Assembly (NCBI RefSeq): GCF_027172205.1
Contig: NC_070618.1
Span: 10,844,538 to 10,908,537 of the forward strand
Direction: 5' to 3'
Length of the DNA: 64,000 nucleotides
Source of the DNA: Podarcis raffonei
Lineage: Eukaryota; Chordata; Lepidosauria; Squamata; Lacertidae
Shown: positions 35,698-47,966 of the stretch, one piece after another
Layout of the letters: each line of letters begins with the position of its first letter
Position numbering within the stretch: the first letter of the stretch is position 1
The notes under the pieces: generated by a model
What the model saw: only the letters and a program-made list of their open reading frames with translations
What the model was told of the DNA's origin: nothing
Databases searched by the model: none
Made by a program: the position numbers and the translations under genes

Positions 35698-37735
35698 TTC
35701 TTCCCTTTTTTTAAATAAAATATTTATTGACGTTTTACAAAATGAAAAAAGAAAAAAGAAAAATACAAATAAAAAACAGTTCCATCTTTCCATTACATTC
35801 TTTCATTTACTTAATTCCCGGACCTCCTCTAACCTCCCTTTTTGTATTCCAGTTTAATTTGTTAATTCAGCAAATCCTTCCCCTCTTTGCTTATCCTAAT
35901 CTTTAATCTTAAAATAATATAACATTAGATTTTTGCTTATTAATAGTCCATTTTTTATATTCCTTATAGCATTATAGCTAAAAACCACATAACTTTTAAT
36001 CCAACATCATTCTAATATTCATTAATTTTACAATATTTCTGTAAATAGTCTTTAAAATTCTTCCAATCTTCTTCCACCGACTCTTCTCCCTGGTCTCGGA
36101 TTCTGCCGGTCATTTCTGCCAATTCCATATAGTCCATCACCTTCATCTGCCATTCTTCCAGGGTGGGTAGGTCTTGTGTCTTCCAATACTTTGCGATAAG
36201 TATTCTTGCTGCTGTTGTGGCATACATAAAAAAAGTTCTGTCCTTCTTTGGCACCTGTTGGCCGACTATGCCCAGAAGAAAGGCCTCTGGTTTCTTCAAG
36301 AAGGTATATTTAAATACCTTTTTCAATTCATTATATATCATCTCCCAGAAAACCTTAATCCTTGGGCACGTCCACCAAAGGTGAAAGAATGTACCTTCTG
36401 TTTCTTTACATTTCCAACATTTGTTATCGGGCAAATGATAAATTTTTGCCAGCTTGACTGGGGTCATGTATATCATTTTCATAATATTCTCTCTTAAGGC
36501 ATTGCATGCCGTAAACTTCATACCTGTGGTCCATAACTGTTCCCAGTCAGCGAACATAATATTATGTCCAACATCTTGTGCCCACTTAATCATAGCAGAT
36601 TTCACCGTTTCATCCTGAGTATTCCATTTCAACAGCAAGTTATACATCCTTGACAAAATCTTAGTTTTGGGCTCTAACAGTTCTGTTTCCAATTTTGATT
36701 TTTCCACCTGGAATCCAATTTTTTTGTCCTGATTATATGCCTCCATTATTTGATAATAATGAAGCCAATCTCGCACTTTATTCTTTAGTTTTTCATAACT
36801 CTGCAATTTCAATTTGTCTCCTACTTGTTCCAAAATTTCCCAATATTTCGGCCATTTGGTCTCCATATTGAGTTTTTTCAAGGCCTTTGCTTCCATTGGT
36901 GATAACCACCTTGGGGTTTTATTTTCAAATAAATCTTTATATCTTATCCAGACATTAAATAGTGCTTTCCTGACAAAATGATTTTTAAATGCTTTATGTG
37001 CTTTGACCTTATCATACCACAGATATGCATGCCAACCAAATACATTGTTAAAACCTTCCAAATCCAAAATGTCTGTATTCTCAAGGAGTAGCCATTCTTT
37101 CAACCAGCAGAAAGCTGCTGATTCATAATACAATTTAAGGTCTGGCAGGGCAAATCCGCCTCTTTCCTTTGCATCCGTTAAAATCTTAAAATTTATTCTG
37201 GGCTTCTTGCCCTGCCAGACAAATCTAGAAATATCTCTCTGCCACTTCTTGAAACAGTCCATCTTGTCTACAATTTGCAATACTTGAAACAAAAATAACA
37301 TTCTTGGCAATACATTCATCTTTATCGCAGCAATACGGCCTAGCAGTGAAAGCTTCAAGTTTGACCAAATTTCGAAGTCTTTTTTCACTTCCGCCCAACA
37401 TTTTTCATAATTATCTTTAAATAAATTCACGTTTTTGGCTGTCATGTTAATCCCCAAGTATTTCACTTTTTTAACCACTGTTAAACCTGTCTCATTCTGA
37501 AACCTCTCTCTTTCATTCTCTGTTAAATTTTTCCCCAAAACCTTTGTTTTTAGCTTGTTCAATTTGAATCCAGCAACCTGACCAAAATCTTGAATCAGTT
37601 CCAAAACTCTTTTGGTACTAGATTCTGGCTCCTGTAATGTCAGTACTAAATCGTCTGCAAATGCTCTCAATTTATACTGTTTAGCTCCGACTAGGGGTTG
37701 GCAAATAATGCTGAAAATAATGCTGAAAACTAAGA
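35698..37735 (-). mobile_element. L1 LINE, 5'-truncated, long open ORF2 end
   Basis: The minus-strand frame 37670-36012 (552 codons) starts at the reverse-transcriptase active site (RAFADDLVLTLQEP) and runs to the ORF2 end, including the cysteine motif CWKCKETEGTFFHLWWTCPR and FMYATTAARILIAKYWK. It is followed by a 3' UTR and A-rich tail to 35698. The uninterrupted frame suggests recent insertion. ORF1, the endonuclease and most of the RT are absent, so it cannot be autonomous. Confidence 0.92.
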
Positions 37736-37813
37736 ATGGCCTGGATTATTTGGTATTATATTCCTTTTTAGAAAGAAAACACCATTCTTGGTGTACAGGT
37801 AACTTTCAGTTTA

Positions 37814-38166
37814 GGGACGCGGGTGGCGCTGTGGGTTAAACCACAGAGCCTTGGACTTGCCAATCAGAAGGTCGGTGGTTCAAATCCACACGACGGGGTG
37901 AGCTCCCGTTGCTCGGTCCCTGCTCCTGCCAACCTAGCAGTTCGAAAGCACGATGTGCAAGTAGATAAACAGGTACCGCTCCGGCAGGAAGGTAAATGGC
38001 GTTTCTGTGTACTGCTCTGGTTCGCCAGAAGTGGCTTAATCATGCTGGTCACATGACCTGGAAGCTGTACGCCGGCTCCCATGGCCAATAAAGCAAGATG
38101 AATGCCGCAACCCCAGTCGGCCACAACTGGACCTAATGGTCAGGGGTCCCTTTACCTTTACCTACC
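37814..38166 (+). mobile_element. Sauria SINE, full length
   Basis: Head GGGACGCGGGTGGCGCTGTG, tail CCTTTACCTTTACC. Imperfect 15-bp duplication (13 of 15) at 37799-37813 and 38167-38181. Confidence 0.9.
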
Positions 38167-38499
38167 GTAACTCTCAATTTATGCAGGGGTTATGTTCCAA
38201 TGATATCACGTAAAGCCAAAATCACATATAGTCAAAACACATTGGGTTCCATGGCAGGTGTGATTGTCAAAGTCCCCCCCCCCCGAACGACCACCCCTTT
38301 CACCCCTTTTTATTTTTATTTACAGAGCACATAAAACCAAATGTGTGCAAGTTTAATTGCATAAGTTGCAAGTTACATGTACTTCATTTACTCAGTGTCT
38401 TAACTACACTGTTAAGAGCCTCACATCAGTTATCTACACAATAAACGAAGAGACCCAAATATATACAAACTGAATCTATACAATATAGATCTTGTATCA

Positions 38500-38610
38500 A
38501 TATTTTAATGTTGTATTTTAATTTTGTTTTTAAGTTGTAATCATTCACCTTCTTTTTATTATTGTTTGTAAGCCGCTCTGAGCCCAGCCTTGGCTGGGGA
38601 GGCCGGGGTA
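38500..38610 (+). mobile_element. L2-type 3' end leading into microsatellite
   Basis: GTAAGCCGCTCTGAGCCCAG and GGCTGGGGAGGCCGGGGTAT, then (TAA)n. Confidence 0.6.
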
Positions 38611-38632
38611 TAAATAATAAATAATAATAATA

Positions 38633-38670
<38 letters not shown>
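38610..38670. repeat. (TAA/TTA)n microsatellite
   Basis: TAA units switch to TTA units at about 38632. Confidence 0.9.
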
Positions 38671-39436
38671 CTTAAAGGATAGTTAAATATAACAATGCAT
38701 ACAGCTAAAACATTGAAATAAATGTTCCAGGTAAAGACTCAGGAAAATCATTTTAAAACTTACCTAGAACATTAAAGGTTTTGGAATAAGAAAATAAAAC
38801 AATTTGGAAGGACCTTAGGAGACACCCAATGCAACCTCCATTTCAGTGCAGGATATACTAGATTTCAAGAATCTCCATTAGATGTTGGTCTATACTATTT
38901 TAATTGAGGTGCTTCTTACATATTAGCAAACTGTAAATGTGAGTGCACTATCTCTTTGTGACCACAATAAGGACACATAGTGAACATAATTTTAACTACC
39001 CTGGCCCACTCAAAATCTAAATGACAAAGGAGTGTATTTCACCACCAACTTATATGTGGAACAGAAAGCTGGTTCAAGTTAAAGAGTAACTTCTAAAGGG
39101 TAACTTGAGTCAAATTTGATTCTTATTATGAAAATACTTTGCAACTGCTCTATTTGGGTTATAAAGCAAGATACAAGTATCCAAAGGAAATACTGTAAAT
39201 AAAAACTATTTCCTGTTCATTAGCATGAAGAACTGTATAGGTTGTAATTATGTATACATGGTATTTTACTGAAGGGTGCACCCCACACCTACCACTCTCA
39301 GTGCATGTTTCGGATACAGCAGGAATTCTAGCCGGTTTTTTCTATTATTATATAGCTGTGTACATGGTGCTTTATAGAGTAACATAAACTAGACAGGTAT
39401 ATAAGCAGAGAATGAGCAGAGGTGGCATTAAATGAA

Positions 39437-39606
39437 GGGCCACAGCTCAGTGGTGCAGCATTTGCTATGCATGCAGAAGGTCCCAGTTTCAATCCCAGGT
39501 AGAATTAGGAATATCCCTAGTCTGAAATCCCAGAGAGCTGTTGCCAGTCACTGTAGACAATACTGAGCTTGATGGACCAATGGCCTAATTTGGTATAAGA
39601 AGTCTG
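39437..39606 (+). mobile_element. tRNA-Ala-type SINE
   Basis: Head GGGCCACAGCTCAGTGGTGC with GTTTCAATCCC B box. Body has TTGCCAGTCACTGTAGACAA, tail GATGGACCAATGGCCTAA. Confidence 0.75.
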
Positions 39607-39726
39607 CAATGATTTGTACTTAGTTTGTAATGAGGTGAGAGAGTTGGATCAGGCACAGATTTGGACACCACTGGTCTCTGAAGCTGCTTTAAGAGCATTA
39701 AACTCGAAGTCGTGTAAAGCTTCTCT

Positions 39727-39857
39727 CTAGGGGTAGCAAATATTTGGCCCTCTAGATCTTCCTGGGCCTCCAATCAGCTGCAGCCCTCATGACCAATGGT
39801 CAGGAATGATGGGAATTGTAGTCAAACAACACCAAGAGGGCCACAAGCTGTTATTTG
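39727..39857. mobile_element. hAT-type non-autonomous element, decayed
   Basis: TAGGGGTAGCAAATATTTGG with an internal complementary half, GATGGGAATTGTAGTCAAAC. Confidence 0.55.
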
Positions 39858-40037
39858 AAGCATAGAAGCGGACTCCTAAATTCCCCCTCCCCCAGGGTCA
39901 GAAAGCAACAATAAACCCAACATACTAGGCCTTTCTCCTTTGCAATCCCAACTGATATTTAGTAAAGCTTCTGCAAGAACGCAATTGTTAATTTCAGTAG
40001 GGCTTGCAAGAGCAAGTTTTCCAATAATTTGTACCTT

Positions 40038-40212
40038 GTGAACCATAATTCAGTAGTAGATTGCCTGAGTCACATGCAGCAGGTCCCAAGTTCAATTCCC
40101 TAGCAAACCCTGTTAAAGGCACCAGCTTTCAGGAGCTTGGAGAGATTTCTGAGGCTTGGAGAGTTGCTGCCAGTCAGAGTGGACAATACTGGGTTAGATG
40201 GCTATTCAGTGT
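40038..40212 (+). mobile_element. tRNA-Ala-type SINE, decayed
   Basis: CATAATTCAGTAGTAGATTG, GTTCAATTCCC, GTTGCCAGTCAGAGTGGACA in SINE order. Confidence 0.65.
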
Positions 40213-40687
40213 GACCAGGTAGAAGGTGGGTGTGTATATGTGCCATTTTCTACCTTGGAGTGACTCATGAAGATGCAAGATTGACAAGGCAACTCTTGAA
40301 GGCATAAATGCATTAGTGACTGAGAAGTGCCACGTTATTCCCAGTTAATCCCAGATAGGAGTTTCACTGTATTTTTACACACCCCAATACAGCACCACCC
40401 AAAAGAGAAGCTCTCTGAGTTTACCCTCCAGAATGCTCAAAACTGGGACTGCATAGACCAGATCCATTTTCAAATTTTCTTTCTTTCCTCAACCCCCATA
40501 AGGAGCGCAACCCCACCCCCACCCCCGCTGCAACCTCAGGGTAAATTTACACCCACCCACTCAAAACGCAGCTGCTTACCAGAATAACAATTTCAGCAGT
40601 AAAAAACCAACCAGCCTCGCTTAAATCAAAGTTTTCTAGCGCCAGCGGCATGGAATAAAGCATTTCAATACTTTATGGGGACGAGAA

Positions 40688-40836
40688 ATGCGTTCCCCCA
40701 AACTTGTGTGTTGCTCCAGCTGCTTTTTTGCACTACAGTTCCCATCATCCTTGACCACTGGTCTTGCTAGCTAGGGATGACGGGAGTTGTAGTTAAAAAA
40801 AAAAGCCAGCGAAGACCCAAGTTTGGGGAAACGCTG
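40688..40836. mobile_element. hAT-type non-autonomous element
   Basis: Inverted ends GCGTTCCCCCAAACTTG and CAAGTTTGGGGAAACGC. The middle has ACTACAGTTCCCATCATCC and its near complement. Confidence 0.65.
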
Positions 40837-41246
40837 CTTTACAGAGAAGTACTTCTGCACTGCCAAATAAAAATAAAATAAAACCAACGGGGGTGGGTGT
40901 GGAATAAAACTCTCCCTGTTCATTTCAGTGCATCCTCCGCAAGCAAATATTTCACAATACCGTTTGAGAGGCCTGGCGCGAAAGAACCCTAAAGCTACCT
41001 CCCTCCAAAAAAATATTATTATTAAAAAATCTCGTTTCTTCGGCCTAGTCACCCCTGAGAACCGTCAGGACTCGGAATAAGGATCACGTCCCGCCGAAGG
41101 GGCTCAGGAAAAGCTGCCTCAGCCCTGGCGAACACGAGTGGGAAGAATATTCAAAGGAAACGAGGGGTGCGCCTCTAATGGCGGGACGGGAGCCGCCGGC
41201 CCGCGCCGGGAAAGAGCGCCAAAGTGGGCGCGGCGAGTCGCCTCAC

Positions 41247-41400
41247 GAGCGCTCGGCCACTCGCCTCAGTACCTCAGCTCCTGACGGGCTCAAGCGAGGC
41301 CTCTCAGCAACCAGAAGCGGCGGCAGCGGCAGCGGCAGTGGAAGCCTCGGCCGCTTCCCCCCGCGCGCCTCAGCCAACCCGAGCGCCGCTCCTCCCTCGC
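41247..41400 (-). other. RNF170: Candidate RNF170 non-coding first exon
   Basis: RNF170 coding begins at 27974 just after an acceptor, so a 5' UTR exon must lie upstream. The CpG island holds a minus-strand donor, CTC|GTGAGG, at 41247/41246. The upper bound is a guess inside the island. Other donors are possible. Confidence 0.35.
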
Positions 41401-41698
41401 GGCGTGACTGAGGGAAGGCGGGCCTAGTGGGCCGGCGGGCGCCTGCGCCTTGTGTGCCAGCGGAGCGGGCGGATCCCCCACGACGGGGCCCGGCTGACGT
41501 GTCTGCGCTACAGAGCAGCCCGGCCCGGCTGTGCCGGCCTGGGTTGAGGGGAAGAGAGGAGAAAAGAGGAGGCGGCGGAAAGCGAGCGGCGGAAAGCGGG
41601 CCGGCGCCTCTCGAAGACTCTGCCTTGCGAGGAGGCCCAGGCGGCGGCGGCGGCAGCAGCTCCTCGGCTGGAAGAAAAAGCCCCGCCCGGCCTTCACC

Positions 41699-41755
41699 AT
41701 GTTCAATGTGGAGAGTCTGGAGCGGGCCGAGCTCGGGGAGAGCTTGCTCACCTGG
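41699..41755 (+). CDS. HOOK3: HOOK3 coding exon 1
   Basis: The ATG at 41699-41701 is preceded by TTCACC, a good initiation context. It encodes 19 residues and ends TGG|GTGAGT in phase 0. The 5' UTR lies in the CpG island just upstream. Confidence 0.95.
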
Positions 41756-44700
41756 GTGAGTGACCGAGGCTTGTGGCGGGGGGGAAAGGTGCCGTTCCCC
41801 GGGAGCTTTTGCCCCCTGGGCCTGTGCTTTCTTTCTCTCCTTCCATCCCTTTCCCAGTTTGGTGCCTGGGCGGCTTCCTTCTGTCTCCAACTCGAGCTCC
41901 CAGTTGGGCCCTGCCATGCCTCGAGCCGGTCTCTGTTCTTTTGAGGGGCTCCACACGCTTTGCCTCGCTCACCCCGGTTATGGGCTTCGGCCCCCTAAGA
42001 TGTGTCCAGCCTCATCCTGCGTATTCAGATGCAGGCAACCCGCTGGATTCATCCGGGCTGCTTAACTACCAACTCACTCTGCGTATAGTGAGAGGTATGA
42101 TTCTATGTATTTATTTGTTTTCATATGCAAAATTCAGAGTGCGAAGGTGGCAAGTAAGTTTCTGCAAAGCATGTGTTGGGCAGGTACACAGTCTCAAGGA
42201 ACCAGCCATTGGTTTCCCTGTGAAGGCCCACCTGGCTTTTGTTTTGTTTTTTAGTGTGTGAAAAAGCACAGTAGAACACCTAGTATCTCCTTTCTTCTCC
42301 CCGTGGATTGTATCCAGCAAAATTTACTTAGAGTAGACCAGCTGTAATTAATGGATCTAAGATATTTGATGTCCATTAGTTTCAATAAGTCTGTATGGAC
42401 TATGACTAATATTGGATTCCGCCCCATCTTTCTTGTCCTTTGAAGGCATTAATGTCATCAAGCCATGAAAGGGCTGGGCTTGCTTATTTCGCCATCTCTC
42501 CCTTCACAGCTTTGCTGTAAATGCAGCTTCTGCTTCCCTTTAAATCTCATCAGTCTCTTTTAGTGTTTGTATAAACTTGTGCAAAACTTCGTACTTGTGG
42601 CTACCACAGGGACAGTTTGCACCTAATCACGTTTCTTGGAGAGAAACTACTTAAAGGCTAGTACTTGGACTCTGCATGACTCTTGGTTGGTTTTTCTCCA
42701 ACAGACTAACATAGCTATCTCTCTCTCTTGAAGGCGGGGTATTACTTATAATATGTTAATTTCAGAGAAGTAAGTATCTAGTTGTGGTTTTCAGATGTTG
42801 ACATCCAAGCAACTTGGGCATTCGGGGGGAAATCTACCCACACATTCTGTTGTAGTGTACTTTGTCTATCTAAAATCAGTAGGTTGTCTTTGTTCTATTT
42901 TAAAGAGACTTCAGGTATTTGGGCCCAGAGGAGCATTATTTCCACAGGTCTAGAGCTAGGAGTGATGGAACACAGAGATACACTGTTGGAGATATTTGGG
43001 GTATACCTCCATGTTGTCATATTTTTCAGTCTTTTGTAGAGCACTGTGCAGGGAGAAAATAAAGGCAACCTGCATTGCTAAGAGGCAAATAGTTGAAGCT
43101 AATTTCATATGTGTATTTTTCAGCCAGATGTGTATGCAGACAGTTGGGATCCATGCCTGGTTTCCTATGTTCTTGTGTGTGAATCCATAATCAAATACCC
43201 TGGAATACAAAGCTTCTGAAGATAAAGTTCCCATTATGTGCAGGAGATAAAGAATAACAACTTGTATCGGGGTCCAGTAGTGTTCTTATTATTACTTCAA
43301 TTAAAAAGAAATCTGCAGCCTTGAACTTAAACATATTCAATTCTGTTGATTGCAGCAGGGCTATTTAAGATCAAATTCTATTCTGAAAGATGCTGTTGCC
43401 TACAAATGAATGCTTTGTTGATTAAATTACAGAGCAGTCTTAATTGGACAGATATGCCAGTGTATATTCAATTTAAGGTGAAGTGTATCCTAACAGCCAC
43501 TGTGTGGGTTTGTGGGGAGCAGTGTAAACCTTTAATTTCCGACCTTCCACTAAGTCCCGTGGACTGAATTTTAGTTAACCTTCATTCTTGATGGTGTAAG
43601 TTACACAGAAGTCTGTGAGTGGGACCAGTGAATGGAGTTAGGATGCAGCATAACTTAGTTTTTCCATGACACACACCCTTTTTGACCTTTACACCAGAGT
43701 AACGTTCCACTGCCTGGATTTTTGTCAGCCATTGTAAGTAGATATGCCAGAGTAAGCCATTTATATTGGTTTATTCTGGGGTGAGAAGATATGCCACAGC
43801 CTAACCTCTCTCAGCTGACATATCTCTGGGGTTAGAATTGCCTCACCAGTCAAGAACATGTGATCTGTTATCCCTAGAACTGAATTACCTTCAGGTTGTC
43901 AGCAAAAAGTACATGGAAACCAGGGATGATACACAACTTCAATAGGACTTTGCCAGGTGAAAATTTGTCTCTTACACATTAAACCTATAAATAAATAAAT
44001 AACCGAATGAATGTATGCAGAGTTTATTGTGCTGTCTTACTGCACTTTGATTTTTAACAGCTACATATTGACTGTGTTATCTTCGGACATAGTTAGTTTT
44101 GTGGTTTCTGAAAAGGAGCATAAATTGCCTCCAGTGTTGTACTTGCCACCCACATGCTATGTCCATTTCTGTGTTTGTAATGCTAGGTACCTGGAGGGTG
44201 ACTGTTGCCAGTGCAGGCTTGATTCTGCTGTATTAGTGCAACAGCCTGTGATGTTTTCCAGTTAGCAAAGTACAGTATTCCTCACCATGCTACAGAAGAT
44301 CACACCAGTACACTCTTCATCAGACTCCAGCTAGTTTAAGATACTGCTTTTTTTCTATTGAAAGGTTTGAGAATGCATACTCAAATGTTGTGCTAGACTG
44401 AAATACCTGTGCTGGCTGCCAATTCATTTCCAGGCCGAGTTCCTGGAAACTAATATTTTTCAAATGAGACTGCTTTCAGTTTCACCTTATGTAGAGTCCA
44501 GATTTGACTTTTTCTGTTGCAGTACTACCATATTTTTCCGTGTATTAGACGCCCCCATGTATAAGATGACCCCCTATTTTGGGGGGCTCTAGATTAAGAA
44601 AGTGGGGAGAGATTGCCTAGAGTTGTTGAGCACGCCTGATTGACGCAGCGGCAGCCAGTAGACAACAGAGCATGCTGCAGTCACCAAGCACCCGCCCAAT

Positions 44701-47531
44701 CGCTGCTGACAATCTCAGGCTTGCGGCAAAAACCAATCACATGGGCAAACTACACACTACCAATGTATAAGACGACCCCTCCCCCCAATTTTGAATTGAT
44801 TTGAGGTAAAAAAAAGCTCGTCTTATACACGGAAAAGTACGGTATATCTCTGGAATGCTGTCCATACACGCTGACTTTCAAAGGGAACTGGACACCTTTA
44901 TTTTCCATGTAATCTTTAATTTGACTGGTTGTTTCATTTTCCTGCAACTGTATTCTGCATTTATGTTTTTTTGTTTTTTTTTAGTTAATATGCATCTTAG
45001 ACTTCATGTGTTGATTCCAAACTTAAGCCATGCTTCAACTAGACTCATTGAAATCTGTGGGACTTTACATTGGTTATCCACTGTGAATTTGATTAAACCC
45101 CTTTTAAAAACATCCAGATTAGTAGCCATCAGCTACAACTTGGGGTAACGATTTGTATAAAATCATTGTGCACACTTTTGTCTGTTCTGAATCTTTCAAA
45201 ATTCAGCTTTATTGAAGTTCCTCAAGTTTTAGTGTCGTAAGAGAGAAAGAGAAACTTCTCGTTGTGTGTAAACAACAATGTGGAGGGCAGGCTTTCTGTT
45301 CCACTGCTTTGCATTGAGTCCATATTTATTAATTGCTGGTATTTTTCTCTCCAACTTTCTGCTTTCTCTAGAAAAGTAATTAATAAGGAAGTGAATACTT
45401 ACTGCATTCTACATTTCCTGGAAACAGAAGTAAATAACAGGCAGTGTTTGCACCATTCTTAACTGGTAGAAAGTTCTTGCATGTTGGAACCTTTAAATGG
45501 CCCTGGGATACACATCAGATCCTATTACTGTATTATTATTATTATTATTATTATTATTTTATTATTATTATGAAAATGCATTTCAGAATAAATTATTCTC
45601 TTTTCCCTATTTCAGTGACCTTGTTTTCTGCATTTACAGTGCAGACAGATGTATCCCATTTGTGCATTGTCTTTCTCATTGCCTAAATCAGCATAACCTT
45701 TAAGGGAGAGAGAAAAGCGATTAAGCAAGCCCATTCCATTTACAGTTTAATTCAAATAAGTTTTTAAAATTATAATGTATAGTTATGGATGGGTGACTAG
45801 AATAAATTGCAGAAGGGCTGTAGCTCAGTGGTAGATAATCTGCTTTGCATGTAGAAGGTTCCAGGTTGGTCCTCTGGCATCTGCAGGTAGGGTTGGGAGA
45901 GAACCCTCTTGGTAATCCTGCAGACCCACTTACAGTCATTGTGGACAACATTCAGCTAGATGGACCAGTATTCTGACTCTATATAAGACAGCTTCCTATG
46001 TTCCTTCTTATATCCTAATAGCACTTTAGTTCTTGTCAATGGGAATCATTTGATACATCATGTCTTATGCTGCTTCTGGAAGAAACTTGGGTTTTAGTGA
46101 GTCTCTAGGGGAATATTTTTTATTTAGGTGAGGGTAGCTACCAGGAATGCCTTTGCAATCCTATGTTGGTGTTTAGCTGGTAGGTTTAAGAGGACGCTCT
46201 CTGTTAATTTTGTAGCTCATACTCTGCACTTCCGAAGGAAGCAGAGACCTAAATCCAGACACACTGGTATGATGTGTTCTTCAAGTCACACAGTTGTACT
46301 TATTCATAAGCTTGTAAATACCCAGGACTTTATAGTTAGTTGATCTTACAAATTACTACTCTGCTACTACTTTCACAGGTTTTGACATGACCACAGTGTT
46401 TCTCCTTAAACTGACTTGTCATCAGTATGAGAAACATTTATGGGTTGGATGCATATTTAGTTATTCTTAAGAGTCAACCCAGTGAAATACACAGCACTTG
46501 CAATACTTACTTGTTGCATTTATTATATACCATTTTTATACCAAGGCACCTGAAGTAGTATACAGTTTTAAAATACCGAAAGAATAAATGGTATAAAATG
46601 TAGAGCAACAGAGTCCTGTAAGGCCAAGTGGTGGTCTCTTCAGAAATGGATGACTCAAGGACTCTTACCTGGGTTCTTTTTCTTCTGCCTTTCCAGGGCT
46701 GTCTTAAGCATATGCGGTGCCAGGGTGCAAAGATCCACCTGGCGCCGCCCCTGGTTGCCCAGTCCCAGGCACGCAGGAGGGCGGGGCCACCCGGCTGCCT
46801 CAGCATCTTGCTGGCTCAGTCGCCCCCAAACTCGCGGTGCAGAGCCGCCCGCAGCAGAAGAGCCCGCCGCAGTGCTCTGACTGACAGTCGGGCTCTTCCC
46901 CAGACTCAACTCTTGGGCCCTGGGCTCTTGGCCTGGCGCCCCTGAGAGCCTGGCGCCCGGGTGCCCCGCACCCCTAGTGCCTATGGGTAAGACAGCCCTG
47001 TGCCTTTCCTCAGTTCCCTCAAGACTTAAGTAGCTCCAGGGAAGATGGAGTCAGGGACTGCCCCAAACATCAATTAAAGTTAACTTGCATCCAACCCTAT
47101 GTAGAAAACTCTCTTGGTTGCTTTTATTGAATAGAACAAAAGCATTTTAAAATAAAGGCATTTGCAGGACCTTTTTGTTTTGATAGTTCTAATGGAGACC
47201 AATATTAGAAGGATTTGCAAAATCTGTGTGTGCTAATTGGTACAGACTGAGGAAGACAATTTACTACATTATGGATAGTATGTGGTTTGTAACTAACAAC
47301 AATCAGCAATGAAGACTTTTTAAGTAATGTGGTTATTGGGTTCATATTTGGAATTCTTCATGTCTGTGAACTATAGCACTATGGACTGCAGCACAGCCTT
47401 TGAGAAATGTTTCTCAAACATATTTGCAGCAGTCCTATACTTACGGTCTGTAAGGTGGTGGCTGTTCTTTTTATTTTAAAAACTTAAATTTTTAGGGTTC
47501 TATAAAGCAACTGATTTAACAGATTCCTATT

Positions 47532-47578
<47 letters not shown>

Positions 47579-47930
47579 TGATGGGAAGAAGTTATATTTG
47601 CACACACAATTTAGTAAGTTGTAAGCAAGAGAGAATGATTTTTCATCAGAATATTTGCTTGGTAGGAATGAAATTGACAAAAAGGAGTCTGTGTCATATG
47701 TCTGTTACACAAACTTGAGTCATTCTGTCTGCGCTGTGGCACTGAATTCTGCTTAGAGTTGACTAGTTCAGAAGATTTTATTGTTTCACTGACATGCCTA
47801 TGTTGGAATTATGGGCTGGGATCCAAAGAATAAATGCCATGAATGTACAATGGAGGTTACTGCTGAATATTGCACGCACCCTTTCATGCACATTCAGTCA
47901 CAGTGCGCCTGTAGCACTATAGGCATTATT

Positions 47931-47966
<36 letters not shown>

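Larger units (their letters stand above)
27982..41246 (-). other. RNF170: RNF170 intron 1 (about 13.3 kb)
   Basis: Long intron between the shared promoter and the first coding exon. It holds an L1 3' fragment, a GC-rich foldback element, a Sauria SINE, two tRNA-type SINEs, CR1 and L2-type fragments, and one exon-like segment at 29563-29657. No other coding gene was recognised. The stretches 29660-31190 and 34040-35690 look unique. Confidence 0.6.
41060..41760. promoter_or_regulatory. CpG-island bidirectional promoter of RNF170 and HOOK3
   Basis: The region is very GC- and CpG-rich against an AT-rich background and sits between the 5' ends of two divergent genes. Visible motifs include a GC box (CCCCGCCCGG at 41681), GCGGGCGG at about 41466, a YY1-like AATGGCGGG at about 41178 and a CRE-like TGACGTG at about 41494. 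There is no TATA box at an obvious place. Long open frames here on both strands (up to 237 codons) are a by-product of the GC content. Confidence 0.8.

Noticed and set aside
41243-41956. 237-codon minus-strand frame and others over the CpG island
   Set aside because: GC-rich promoter DNA lacks stops by composition. The frames overlap the HOOK3 first exon and match no known protein.
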